The notes under the pieces were generated by a model. The model did no database searches and was not told where the DNA came from. It was given only the letters and a program-made list of their open reading frames with translations. DNA of 64,000 nt from assembly GCA_021292165.1 (NCBI GenBank), contig CM037880.1, positions 136,464,564-136,528,563 of the forward strand, in the 5' to 3' direction. Position numbers and translations under genes: made by a program. This stretch comes from Shinisaurus crocodilurus. Its lineage: Eukaryota; Chordata; Lepidosauria; Squamata; Shinisauridae. Position 1 is the first letter of the stretch. Each line of letters starts with the position of its first letter. Below are positions 12,446 to 23,326 of the stretch, one piece after another.

Positions 12446-14106
12446 TCCTGTTGGTCCTGCTTGAACCTCTCAGCAGCTTTCGATACCATCGATCATGGTA
12501 TCCTTCTGGGAGATCTAACCAGTATGGGGTTTGGAGGCACTGTTTTATGGTGGTTCTGGTCCTATCTGGTTTGACGTTTCCAGAAGATATTGCTATTGTT
12601 CAGCTCCTTGGGCATTGGGGTCCCTCAGGGTTTCATTCTGTCCCACATGCTATTTAACATCTACAGTACTACTGATCAGCAGAAATTGTGACCTGGAGTT
12701 GGAAGTACAATCTGTTCTGGATGGGGATGCACTCTCTCTAAAGGACCAGGTTCACAGTTTGGGAATGCTCCAAGATCCAGCACTGCTCCTGGATGGCCAA
12801 GGGGCAGCTGTAACTAGGAGTGATTTTGCTCCGCTTTGGTTGATGCACCAGCTAGAAAGAACTGGCCAGAATTACATGTGCTTTAGTCACATCCAGATTA
12901 GATTACCATAACACAATCTTTATGGGGTTGCCCCTGAAAAGTGTTTGGAAAATAGAGCAGGTGCAGAATGCTCTGGCGTCTGGCCAGAATAATTTCTGAT
13001 GTCCACTTTTCTGACCATATTATACTAGTCTTATTTAAATTGCACTGGCTTCCAATGTGCTTCTGGAACTCAAGGTGCTGGTTATTACCTATGAAACCCT
13101 AAATGTCTTGGGATCAGGATCTCTAAAGTCCTGGCTCCTCCTGCATGAACTTTCCTGTCAGTTGTGGTAATCTTAGGAGATCCTACTTTGCATTCTGTCA
13201 CCAAGGAAGAGGTGCAATTGGTGGGGGTGCTGGACAGGGTCTTTTCAGTTGCAGTGCCCTGACTATGGAGCTCCCTCCAAAGGTAGGTTAGGCTGGCCCC
13301 TTCTGTTTTCCTTTAGACAGGCAGTAAGGGCAGTTCCAATCAGAGGACTCTCTGGGCGCCAACCCACCATAGTGCTCCCCCCTCCCGCTGCCTTACCTTT
13401 TAAAAAAAATATCTTTGCAGAGCCACCGCCAGCTTCTCCGTGGAGGCCAGCTGTTGCTGTGCTACCGCAGGTACTCATGGAGCTCCTGGCAGTGCAGCAG
13501 CTTCAGTTACACAACTGAGCACATGCAAACTCCTGCACATACTCAGAGCATTCCTGCTGCTCTAGGGCTGTCCCCTGGAGTGGAAAGGTTTTGGAATTTG
13601 CCTGGTGCTCAGAGCCAGGCAGTGCTAGCACCCCTCATCAGAAGGAAAGTATTAGAAAAAATTGGTCCAGTGCAGGCTTGTTAGTCTGAGCTGACCAATC
13701 AGAGAAAACCCCTTCCCTCCGCAAGGGGACGGGGTCTTCTGGGCGAGATTGAGGAGCCCAGGAGCCAGCACAGGCACAGACTGCCTTTCTTCATGGAGGT
13801 GAGATCAGAGCAGTGGTATGGGTTCCTGACTGTTGGGGATTTAAAGACTTCTCTGTATCTTGTGACCCCTTGGCTCCGTCTCTGCTGACCTGACCTCCCC
13901 CCACCACTCAGACTGGCCACCAGACTCCCCTGGCAAGTGGTTAAGACTTTTTTATTCTGCCAGGCCTTTACACTTGCTGGCTATGATTTCTGTTTTGACC
14001 ATTTTACATTGGCCTTTTTAATGCTTTCTTTTTTAAGTGTATCAAGAGTTTACTGTTGTAAATGGCTATATCAAAATGTTTATATACCGTAATTAAATAA
14101 AATGAC
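12446..14106 (+). mobile_element. Degraded L2-like LINE, apparently interrupted
   Basis: Translation in shifting frames gives [16 protein letters not shown] (near 12465-12515), then GVPQGFILS and LFNIYS-like text, which are reverse transcriptase motifs of L2 elements. Frameshifts and stops make it a dead copy. Coding similarity continues to about 13312 (ALTMELPPK-like end, degraded). Tail-like text resumes at 13940-14106 (TTTATTCTGCCAGGCC, then ATATACCGTAATTAAATAAAA). The 600 bp in between is GC-richer and does not look like the LINE, so it may be a later insertion of unknown type. Confidence 0.7.
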
Positions 14107-14232
14107 GGTGCTGCAGAAACAATTGTAGGAGTGTGAAATTTCAACCAGCTGTTCCTTTCCTCCATCTCCCTTTTATAAAGTCACAACTATGTCATCCTTT
14201 CTCTCCTCCTTCATGTATAGCATTCTTTAAAG

Positions 14233-14350
14233 CAGGCTTCCCCAACCTGGTGGCCTCCATATATGTTGTACTACAACTCCCATCATCCTCAGCCAGCACT
14301 AGAATATGGTAGTGTAGCACATGTGAAGGGTACCACATTGGGAAAAGCTA
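14233..14350. mobile_element. hAT palindromic MITE
   Basis: Left end CAGGCTTCCCCAACCTGGTG, core CTACAACTCCCATCATCC, degraded right end ending GGGAAAAGCTA. Flanks CTTTAAAG and CTTTCAAA agree at 6 of 8 positions. It abuts the RTE-like LINE that begins about 25 bases later. Confidence 0.75.
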
Positions 14351-14374
14351 CTTTCAAATGACCTCCAGAGAAAA

Positions 14375-15530
14375 GGAGTAGAAATGTCATTAGTACTATG
14401 AAAGCAAAAAGTAAGGTAATTACAACCTCCGTTGTGGAACTTCAGTATGCTGATGATAATGTGGTCTCCGCACATTCAGAGGATGGTATCCAAACTATCC
14501 TAAATGCTTTTGCAGAAGCATACGAAAAACTCGGTCTCTCACCTAACATCAAAAAAACCAAAGTGCTTCATCATCAAGTGCAAGCTAACCCTTTGGTGAT
14601 GCCATCTATCCAGCTTGGCGGGACAATACTAGAAAATGTCGATCATTTTCTCTATCTTGGCAGCTATCTTTCTGTTACAGCTAACATCGACAGTGAAATC
14701 CAGCATCGTCTGAGCTCCGCAAGTGCCGCGTTTTCTCGAATGAAACATAGAGTGTTCGAGGATCGGGATATTTGTAAGAAGACCAAAACACTGGTTTATG
14801 AAGCCATTGTTTATGAAGCCATTGTATTACCAACTTTATTGTACGCCTACGAAACATGGACTATCTATAAACGTCACTTCCACCTCCTTGAAAGATTTCA
14901 TCAACGTTGCCTCTGGAAAATCCTGCAAATTACTTGGGAAGATAGGCGAACAAATGTCAGTGTACTGGAAGAAGCAAAGGCTACTAGCGTTGAAAAAATG
15001 ATCCTTCAACGCCAACTTCAGTGGACCGGTCATGTTGTTCGAATGCCTGACTGCCGTCTCCCAAAGCAGTTACTTTATTCCCAACTCAAGAATGGAAAGC
15101 GGAATATCGGTGGTCAATATAAGAGGTTTAAAGATGTTCATAAGGCTAATCTAAAAAAATGCAATATAAACATCGAAAACTGGGAAGCTCTGGTCCATGA
15201 ACGATCTAACTGGAGGTTGGCCTTTCACAAAGGTTCTATGGACTTTGAAGAAGCCCGAGTGCAAGGTGAAAGGGAGAAACGTGCTAAGCGAAAAGCACGT
15301 CAAATGAATCCTTTACAGGACCATCTTCCATCTGGTAACCTGTGTCCTCACTGTGGGAAGCTGTGTGGATCTAGAATTGGCCTCCACAGTCACTTACGGA
15401 CCCATTGCTAGAGTCTACACAATTTTCTTTAAAATTTCCTCCTTTTAAAATCTCCTTTTTGTAAATTTTGATCCTGGAAGATAATCTTACTCAGTCATGA
15501 GTGATCGCCTGATGATGATGATGACTATGT
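14375..15530 (+). mobile_element. RTE-like LINE, 5' truncated
   Basis: This copy retains the second half of a reverse transcriptase ORF (14398-15411), a short 3' region and a terminal TGATGATGATGATGA run (about 15511-15526). A short simple-repeat tail instead of poly(A) is usual for RTE/BovB-type LINEs. The 5' limit is approximate, because no target duplication was found. Confidence 0.75.
14398..15411 (+). CDS. RTE-like reverse transcriptase C-terminal half, with zinc finger
   Basis: This is an uninterrupted 337-codon frame. Residues 16-21 include LQYADD, the catalytic motif C of a non-LTR reverse transcriptase. A YLGSYLS motif follows near residue 89, then LLERFHQRCLWKIL, then LQWTGHVVRMPD near residue 213. 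The last 25 residues form a C2H2-type finger (CPHCGKLCGSRIGLHSHLRTH). The order YADD, YLGS, GHVVRMPD and a terminal finger matches the C-terminal half of RTE-type ORF proteins; the exact clade is uncertain. The apparent ATG is only the first Met after truncation, so the endonuclease and fingers of the polymerase are missing and the product cannot be an active retrotransposase. A VYEAIVYEAIV repeat near residue 137 reflects a 15-base in-frame tandem duplication (about 14800-14829). An intact frame suggests a fairly young insertion. Confidence 0.8.
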   Translation: MKAKSKVITTSVVELQYADDNVVSAHSEDGIQTILNAFAEAYEKLGLSPNIKKTKVLHHQVQANPLVMPSIQLGGTILENVDHFLYLGSYLSVTANIDSEIQHRLSSASAAFSRMKHRVFEDRDICKKTKTLVYEAIVYEAIVLPTLLYAYETWTIYKRHFHLLERFHQRCLWKILQITWEDRRTNVSVLEEAKATSVEKMILQRQLQWTGHVVRMPDCRLPKQLLYSQLKNGKRNIGGQYKRFKDVHKANLKKCNINIENWEALVHERSNWRLAFHKGSMDFEEARVQGEREKRAKRKARQMNPLQDHLPSGNLCPHCGKLCGSRIGLHSHLRTHC

Positions 15531-16284
15531 TACCATTTTCTAGATCTAGTACATGGGTTAAACGATCAAAGAGAACCAACCTTGTTCCAGAACTCATCAC
15601 AACTGAAATGCTCATACATTTGAAGCAGAGATGGTTTGCTAATGTAATGAACAAAATCTATTTTCTCCTCCTTTTTGTTGTTTTAAGAAGAAAAAAAGTT
15701 TTTAGCAAGTTCCTACTTTTAAAGCAGCAGGTAAAAAGGAAGTAGGAGTAGAAAAGCCCCTAATTTAAAGGGTTACAAGCATGGTAAAAACATAAACAAA
15801 GACCTCAAAAGGAAAAAAAATATGAAATTTAATAAAATAGTGAACATTTCCAACACATTTCAGTAAAGACCATTTTTGGGAGCACCACCATATAAACAAA
15901 CAAACCATAATATTTTATATCACACATGCACACACGCACACAATTAAATAATTCCTGTTTAAAAACATATTTTAACACAAGTTTCAATTCTAAACCTCTA
16001 CTAATCATAATACAAACAAATATCAATCACATCTAACATACTTGTTTTTCACTATAGAACTAAACTCAAAATTTCTCAGTACAAAACCACCAATGTTATA
16101 ATTATAAGTTCCTACAAGAAATGGATCTGGAGCTATGAAATTCTGACCACAGAAAACCCTTTCCAAAGCCCCTTTGCTTTCTGAATGATCGTGTGACACT
16201 GCCTAGTCCATAACAATGTGGGTTAGAGAAACATGATAAAAACGAATATCCTCAAGTAGTCAAATTCAATGCCAGAGTCAAGAT

Positions 16285-16335
16285 CCAATGCGGTGCTGGT
16301 CGTCGACCATAATAAATATATTCATTCATTCAATG
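16285..16335 (+). mobile_element. Possible LINE 3' tail
   Basis: GCTGGTCGTCGACCATAATAAA followed by ATTCATTCATTC looks like a LINE 3' terminus with a short repeat tail. No coding part is attached, so the call is tentative. Confidence 0.35.
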
Positions 16336-18688
16336 CAGAAAGTAAATGCACATAGCCTTTGCAAGAGCCTGGAATCATCAAGACAATATGATTTAAAATA
16401 GATGATCTAATTCAGCCAAGATATATTCTGCACAAGAGGTTAGCTTAGATGATTAAAATGGCCTCTTCAGTGGCCTTCGGACTATGAAATTATATCAGGC
16501 TCCAGGATCAGCTCTGCTCTCATACTATGGAGATATTTATAGCATATAACAACATAAATGGTTTAAGTCAGTAGTGAGTACCCATCAACTGGAGTAGCAT
16601 GCAGCTTCTGCTGACTACAGTGCAGTGACTGACCAACACACATACACACACACTGGTGGAGAAAGGCGATGCTCCTCTAGCGATACAGTGCAAAAGGGCA
16701 GGAAGTAAGTGGTTAGGAATGAAACTTTGACAATGAGACACAAGAGCTGCATTTAACACTACCCTGTAAAGTCCCCAATTAACACCACCCAGTAAAGTTC
16801 CCAATAACTGTTTTGTAATGAGACAGTTAGGCTACACTGTATGGTTTTTCTAAGCAAGGGTATGTGAAAACTACATTTCTCAGTTTGGGCCGGAAAATTA
16901 GAGTTAGACTATCACTTCTAAACTAGCCATATTTTAGTACAATTTCACCAGTCTCCCCCACTTATGTACCATAGAATAGACTGAGTGGCAAATGAATTGT
17001 CCAGAAGGAATGGTCACCTGCAACTAAATAGAAAGCTATTCTAGCAAATGCAGCAGAAGTATGTAATGTGCAGGCCACTGGACTGTTACCTGGAGTATGC
17101 TCAACCTGTCCAAAGGCAATCTGCAACCAACCAGATTGGCATGTCTGTCAGTAATGCTTCATCCCTTAACACATGATAAGATAGCAAACAGATCGAACCA
17201 GGGACTCAGGAAAGGATACCAGCAAAAGAATGGACCCATAAGGAATGTCCAGAAAGTAGAAATATGGTATGCTTTTTAACATCCCTTTTAATCTGCTGTC
17301 CCGCTTTGCCTCATTTTAACCAATACCCCAACCCTCCATTATTACAAATTTAATCCCCTTCATGCAAGATATATTTTATATAGTCCTATAAGTGCTGTTG
17401 ACATTGCACTAGCATAAGCCAATGCTTGCACAACATCAATAGCGCTAGTGCACAGAAACTGTTGGATCCTTCCTACAGTCAACAAAAAGAAGGGCACATG
17501 TAACAATACAAGATCATTAAAGAAATAAGGAAACTTGCTGATAATAATTCTTAGCATATGCCTGGAGGACAACCAGAGTAAAGCAACCTAAGGGAAGTTC
17601 ACGATCTAAAGTTGGATATATAAGTTATAAAGCATATTCACAGTATGTGTATGTCAGAAAAAATATAGGCATCTGTACTTGACTGGAATTTGATGAGAGG
17701 TTTGAAGGGCTTCCACATAAGAAATAAACAGAAACCATGGTGCCATAGTATTCTTTAAAATTAGGATTCCTTGCTAGCTGTACTTGCTGAATTCATTTTG
17801 TACATGATCACAGTCTTCCAAATTTTATCTGTTTTATAGAGTTAAATTTTTAACCTGTACCCAAATGGCAATTGCAGTGTCCAACATGAACAAACACAAC
17901 AAACCACGGTCCAGAAGTGCAATATTTTTTTTGCTGAAAGAAACAAATTATTTCACCTGACAGAAATAATAAGATCTGAAACCTTCTAGACTGGTAAAGG
18001 AAGTATTGTGAAACATGTGCATGATTTGAGAGGCAATAACAGAAAAAGAAAAAGAAAAAACTGCTATTGTCTTTGCTTCACTTAATTACTCTCACATCAA
18101 CTGTAGCTCAGCATCAGGTCTTAACAGAACTACCCATGGATGTCTGGAAAGCCTACCTACTTTAAACAGTTTCATCTTAACTTACGGATACTAAACGTAA
18201 GTCAGGATTACTATAGTTTTATTACATGATCAAGACCTCTCCATTAATAGTTACAGCATGCTAAATTGGCATGTAAACACACAATACACTCTGGGCTTAT
18301 CCAGATTCTCAATTCAAAGTATACTCTCAGGGTACGATAGCTTTGTAGGCCCAGATTCAAAAAACAAAATACAGTCTACATGTAATGGATATAAAAAGGG
18401 GGAGCCTGCTATCAGAGGCAAGGGAGCATAACTACTGCTGTCTTCTTTCTCCTTCATTCCAAAAGTCTAAATGAGGTGCACCCTAGCAAATGAAATGACA
18501 ATGTTTACATCAATTTGCACCAAAGTAAAGGTCCTCCAAGCATCAGAATGCCTTCTCCTGAGTGGAAATTAACATGAATACTGTTATTTTCTCACTGGGG
18601 ATGCTGGGATATGTAGTCCCAGTCCACTCCCTGGTGAAAATTACTGCTCCAAGGAGCTAATCAGCCTTCACTAACAAACCTCTGCTCA

Positions 18689-19084
18689 GCCAAACAAACT
18701 TCTGCTCAGCTTCTGAGTCCTTTCTTGTGGACCTGCCATTAGCAATGTTCCCAAAGAGGTACATATGGAAGGAGGCAGTTCCTGGGGTTCCCTACCCCCA
18801 GATCACTTAAAGCAGGGGTGGACTTGTACCCCCCCCCAGATGTTTTGGCCTACAACTCCCAGCATCCCTCACCATTGGCTATGCTGATTGGCCATGCTGA
18901 TTGGCTATGCTGATGAGAGTTGTAGGCCAAAGCTTCTGGACAACAAGTTGCCCATCCTTGCTTTAAATGATCTAGGGCTAGGGAACCTCAGGAATTGTCT
19001 CCTTCCACAGGAACTTCAGTGGGAATGTTGCTCGTGGCAGGTCCACAAGAAAGGACTCAGAAGCTGTGCAGAGGCTTGTTTGGC
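18689..19084. repeat. Large fold-back: 124-bp arms around a hAT MITE
   Basis: Arm 18689-18812 and arm 18961-19084 are reverse complements at roughly 85 percent identity by eye (about 19 differences in 124), including an unbroken 29-base match. Between them lies the 148-bp MITE at 18813-18960, itself palindromic. The complete 396-bp unit could therefore fold as one long hairpin. It either is a larger palindromic element with the MITE in its loop, or the arms arose by inverted duplication around it. Confidence 0.8.
18813..18960. mobile_element. hAT palindromic MITE in a fold-back loop
   Basis: Left end CAGGGGTGGACTTG and right end CAAGTTGCCCATCCTTG are inverted repeats. The core is GTTTTGGCCTACAACTCCC and its complement. 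A short ATGCTGATTGGC unit is repeated near 18880-18912. The flanks ACTTAAAG and CTTTAAAT are related more as an inverted pair than as a direct duplication. Confidence 0.75.
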
Positions 19085-19218
19085 AGAAACAAGAGAGAGT
19101 GCCATTTTGATTGTGGCACCCAAATTAAGGAGCGACCGCTTGAGAGAGGTGCATTTGGCCATTAAAGCAGCTTAGTTTCAGCTTAGGTTTTGTTTTTTTT
19201 AGTTAAGACCATGTAATA
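19075..19218 (+). mobile_element. Older L2-like LINE, left remnant
   Basis: The plus-strand translation CLAETRES, then VAPKLRSDRLREVHLAI, matches the C-terminal text of L2-type ORF2 (compare RRAFSVVAPQLWN...). Its 3' untranslated part appears to resume at 20337, on the far side of the inserted minus-strand L2 copy. Confidence 0.6.
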
Positions 19219-20336
19219 TCTATTTATTTATTTAATACATTTTTATACCGCCCAATAGCCGAAGCTCTCTGGGCAGTTTACAACAGTTAAAATAATAAAA
19301 TACAATATAAAATTTAAAACCACAGATTAAAAACAAACAGAGCTAGCAGCAGCAGTTACAATAATGGAATTAAAAACAACTACAAGATTAAAATGATTAA
19401 GATGATTTAAATGATTAAAATGCCTGGCAGAATAGAAAGGCCTTCACCTGGCGCTGGAAAGAATACAAAGTAGGCGCCAGGCGAACCTCTTTGTGGAGCT
19501 CATTCCATAACCGGGGTGCCACAGCAGAAAAGGTCCTCCTCCTGGTAGCCACCTGCCTCACTTCCTTTGGCAGGGGCTCTCGGAGAAGAACCGCTGATGC
19601 AGATCTTAGTGTCCGGGCAGGTACATATGGGAGGAGACGATCCTTCAGATGCCCTGGCCCCAAGCCGTTTAGGGCTTTAAATGTTAGCACCAGCACTTTG
19701 AATCGGGCCCGGAAACAGACTGGCAACCAGTGCAGATGAGAAAGCACTGGCATAATATGTTCTCGTCGGCCAGTCCCTGTTAACAATCTCGCTGCCCTAT
19801 TTTGGACCAGCTGAAGTTTCTGGACCGTTTTCAAAGGCAGCCCCACGTATAACGCATTGCAGTAATCCAAATGAGAGGTTACCAGAGCATGGATAACTGT
19901 AGCTAGGCTATCTCTGTCCAGATAAGGACGTAGTTGGTATATCAGCCTAAACTGATAAAAGGTGCTCCGTGCCACTGAGTTCACCTGTGCCTCGAGTGAC
20001 AGTTGTGGATCCAAGAGCACCCCCAAACTACGAACCTGATCCTTCAGGGGGAGTGCAACCCCATCCAGAACTGGTTGAATATCACTTAGCCGGGCAGACA
20101 AACCACCCACTAACACTACCTCCGTCTTATCTGGATTGAGTCTCAGTTTATTAGCCCTCATACAGTCCATTACTGTGTCCAGGCACTGATTCAGAACAGC
20201 CACTGCCTCACCTGGATTTGATGAAAAGGAGAGATTGAGCTGGGTGTCATCTGCATATTGATGACACCTTAGCCCACACCTCCGGATAACCTCTCCTAAT
20301 GGTTTCATGTAGATGTTAAACAGCATAGGGGAAAAA
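19219..20336 (-). mobile_element. L2-like LINE inserted in an older LINE
   Basis: A 5'-truncated copy of about 1.1 kb. Its 3' end (left side) carries the ATTTATTTATTTAATAC tail and CCGCCCAATAGCCGAAGC segment, and its coding part ends at 20326. The flanks look like two halves of one older plus-strand LINE tail. Target duplication is not clear. Confidence 0.85.
19415..20326 (-). CDS. L2-like reverse transcriptase, C-terminal 303 codons, intact frame
   Basis: The frame has no stop for 303 codons. It starts at MLFNIYMKPLGEVIRR, just after the truncation point within the PQG..LSP-LFNIY motif. The catalytic YADD follows at residues 24-27 (HQYADDTQLN), then LRLNPDKTEVVLVG, SLGVLLDPQLSLEAQV, HLDYCNALYVGLP, QNRAARLLTG, and the C-terminal LHWLPV, RRRTFSAVAPRLWN and FQRQVKAFLF motifs. 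These are standard for L2-clade elements. The endonuclease and palm N-terminal half are missing, so the product is inactive. The Met is a truncation artefact rather than a true start. Confidence 0.88.
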   Translation of the reverse strand: MLFNIYMKPLGEVIRRCGLRCHQYADDTQLNLSFSSNPGEAVAVLNQCLDTVMDCMRANKLRLNPDKTEVVLVGGLSARLSDIQPVLDGVALPLKDQVRSLGVLLDPQLSLEAQVNSVARSTFYQFRLIYQLRPYLDRDSLATVIHALVTSHLDYCNALYVGLPLKTVQKLQLVQNRAARLLTGTGRREHIMPVLSHLHWLPVCFRARFKVLVLTFKALNGLGPGHLKDRLLPYVPARTLRSASAVLLREPLPKEVRQVATRRRTFSAVAPRLWNELHKEVRLAPTLYSFQRQVKAFLFCQAF

Positions 20337-20506
20337 TTGTTGTTTTAAATCTTCTGTCTGCTCTACATGGTTTTAATTACCTGCTCTTTCACTGCCATTT
20401 TAAATTTGTTTATTGTTACATTGTTTTTATTGGGCTGTTGTAAGTTGCCTCGTGTATGATTGCAGAGAAAAGTGGATAAAAATAAATGAGTAACGAAACA
20501 AAAATA
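20337..20506 (+). mobile_element. Older L2-like LINE, right remnant (3' end)
   Basis: Text such as TTTTATTGGGCTGTTGTAAG, then AAGTGGATAAAAATAAATGAG, is typical of an L2-type 3' terminus on the plus strand. With 19075-19218 it forms one older element split by the minus-strand L2 copy. Confidence 0.55.
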
Positions 20507-21794
20507 TGTCCAATCTCCACCATCCTCAAATAGGTTAGCTCAATACTTAGAAAAGGAGCACCAAAAGCACAATCTAAAACACCAGGGCTTGGTCTCTACA
20601 AGACCCTTTTCACCCCATTCTCCAATTGTGCTTGCTTTCGATTTCAACAAGAACACATAAATCTTGTGATTTACCAGATTCCCCCAAATCAAGACACACT
20701 CACACAAACCAGACCAGCCAGAGATAAACAATAACAGCGACGCAGTATGGGTTATTTCATCCATCTTCTCTAGGGTTGAAAGACTTCCTGTTCAATTAAT
20801 TCCTTCATTAATTCCTATCCGTTTGAGTAAATTTTCCCCGTCTGCCAACAGGAAGTGATAAAAGTCACAAGGTCAGTGTGCTTCAGGGCAGCTTAACCTC
20901 TGGTGAAGGTTACTGTCTGCAGTCTCAGCATACTAGAAACCAGATATCTGCAGCAGCTCACTGGGCCTTTTAATAGGTTCCCACCATCTGGGTCCTGGTA
21001 ATTTCTCAGCATTCCATCAGAAAATGAAAACGGTTTTAAGTTGCCACAATATAAAACAATGTGTATGGCACTCCTTGTAGTGAAGCTAAAGGTTGCTACC
21101 TCTGTTCTCACCTCCACTTCCAAATATAGAGATTAACAGAGGAGCTTAATACATATGGTGCCTTCCCAACACATGTATTCAAAGCAGTAAAGATACTAGC
21201 ACTAGAAGTCATATATTTTAATGTACTGATTAATGGAGAGCATAGAAAGGTTAGACTGTGTCATAGAAATATATGAAGCTACTTCTAGCTTCAATTCAAA
21301 GACACAGTTTCAGTCAGGGCTGCAATTTCAGCAGCACTGCCCCCCCCCCCAGATATTTCAGACATGATTATTTACAAGAAGCTCCTATACTATTTCTCAG
21401 AAGCAACTATATTTGTAGACATTAGCCAACAGTTCTTCACACTGGGTAACCATTCTTATAAACAATTAAATGGGCCTATGTACCATGAATGAACACAAAA
21501 GAGACAAGCCCTTTGTTTAAAAAAAGAAAAAGAAAAAGAAGAGTGGTTATCTGACTTGTGCTAATTGTGATAGTTATTATTAGGCATTCAAGCAACCACA
21601 GCAAATGCTTTTAAACACACATTGGGGTGGGGTTTTTTTTTTGTTTGCTTGCTTGCTTTTTGCTATTGCTATTGATTATTTTCTTCATACTCCACTCCCT
21701 CTTGTTGTTCCTTTCTAACTCTGATGGCTTCCTGTTCTTCCTGGGTGATGGTAACCACAGTGTGGCATGATGCCAGAACTGGAGAAAACTCTGC

Positions 21795-21885
21795 TTGCCA
21801 CTAACCATAGTTTCAAATTAGAAACTATAGTTTGAAGTGAATTTTATGATTCTGGCTTGGAAACAAACTATGGCTAGTATTTCTG
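21795..21885. repeat. MITE-like repeat with AACCATAGTTT text
   Basis: AACCATAGTTTCAAATTAG, then AAACTATAGTTTGAAG, then AAACTATGGCTAG gives repeated and inverted ACCATRGTT words, related to those near 59556 and 60528. The boundaries are unclear. Confidence 0.4.
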
Positions 21886-22814
21886 ACATCTCAGCAAACT
21901 GAAGTTACTACAAACCAGGAGGCACAGGAGGAAAATTGGAAGGAGTGTAAGGAGAGTAGAAAGGGGGCAAGGAGTACATTCCCAGTGGCCAAATCATGGT
22001 TTAGCTGTGATGTCCGAAATGAGCCTAAATTTTATTGGACACCCCTCCCCCCCCCCCAAGATTTTGTGCATTTCGTCCATCTAGATATTTCACTGGGTAT
22101 CCCTGCCTGGATTTTATACTCCCTCCAGCATTTCATGTCCCTGTCACCTCCTACACACACCCACATGGGACTTCACCCTCTCTCCCTGTACCATTCAATT
22201 ATTTTTAAATTCTCGTTTAGCACTTAGTATAAATCTGGCCACTTTATAAATACTCTCTTGCCTACAATAATTGACCCTGAAACAGTCAAGGATTTGTGAT
22301 TCATTCCTCCCTTTCAGCCATCACAGTGGTGTCACAACCTACACTCTGGAAACCCTGACACTTGATTATTGTTTATAGACCCTGTTATAGATAAACAGAT
22401 TCCCCCCTCCCCCATTTGCTGGTGTTTCAGAAGCTGGTAATGTGACTAAGTCCGGCAGCAGACAGAACCTTACACTTGTTAAAAACTGTCCTCCATCTTC
22501 TTATGCCAAGCCATTAATGGATCCATCTGGCAGCTGAAACTTCCAAGTATGTGTATACATATCTTGCTATGAGTTCCACACAATTTATAGTGGCCCTGAG
22601 GTGAGGGGAAAGGAGGGTGTCCTGTTATCACAACTGCCTGTGTTGCACTGATTAGGGGCTTGTTTCCATATCAAGGGTTTGGAGGATTACCGGTATCTGA
22701 AATTGCTGTCATGAGGTAAAAATCCCTGTCTGAACAATAAGGAATACTAGAATATTGCAGCCTTGCAGTCTTAGTGTTATGGATTGTTCACAAGGGACTC
22801 TGTTGTGCTATGGC

Positions 22815-22885
22815 ATGCAGGCTGGGGATGACTGGAATTGTAGTCCAACACATCTGGAGGGCACTGGTTAGGCAAGGCTGATCTA
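22815..22885. mobile_element. hAT palindromic MITE, right half only
   Basis: GGAATTGTAGTCCAACACAT followed by CTGGAGGGCACTGGTTAGGC is the right arm of the common palindromic MITE. The left arm is missing. Confidence 0.55.
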
Positions 22886-23189
22886 GCCCATTCTTTGCTA
22901 TTATGGCCACATCCTTCATTATTTTGTCTAAAGTTGTCCCTTGTAGACTCTTGCATTAACTCAGCCCATTTTATAATCTAATTAAACACCTAACACTGAC
23001 TTTCTCTATTTTGGGCCTATTTTGGGTCTAATCTGCAAATGACAATGAAATATAATCACATTCTAGTTCAGAAATAACGATAGGGGGGCACATTTCTTCA
23101 ACATGGCAAAGGGTTCCATGTAGCTTTAATGCTTTCTTACTTTCAGTACTCCTGTTCAAAAGTATATTGCCTCACTTGTTTTGTACTTC

Positions 23190-23326
23190 TTTTTTTATTT
23201 TTTTATTTAGGATTTTAAAATTTATAACATACAAACAAACAACTACATATATACCAACTCTACATACATTAATCTCACAAAATACAAAAATACAACTCAT
23301 TGATTACCCCAGTGTGTGCCTCCCTC
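23190..23326 (-). mobile_element. Short retroposed insertion with 11-bp TSD
   Basis: A 137-bp insertion begins with a T-rich run on the plus strand (its A-rich tail on minus) and is flanked by TTTTGTACTTC at 23179-23189 and 23327-23337. Target duplications of this length plus a poly(A)-like end indicate L1-type target-primed insertion. The body (AAACAAACAACTACATATAT) is an AC-rich 3' untranslated-like text, so it is probably a heavily truncated L1-like LINE. Confidence 0.75.
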
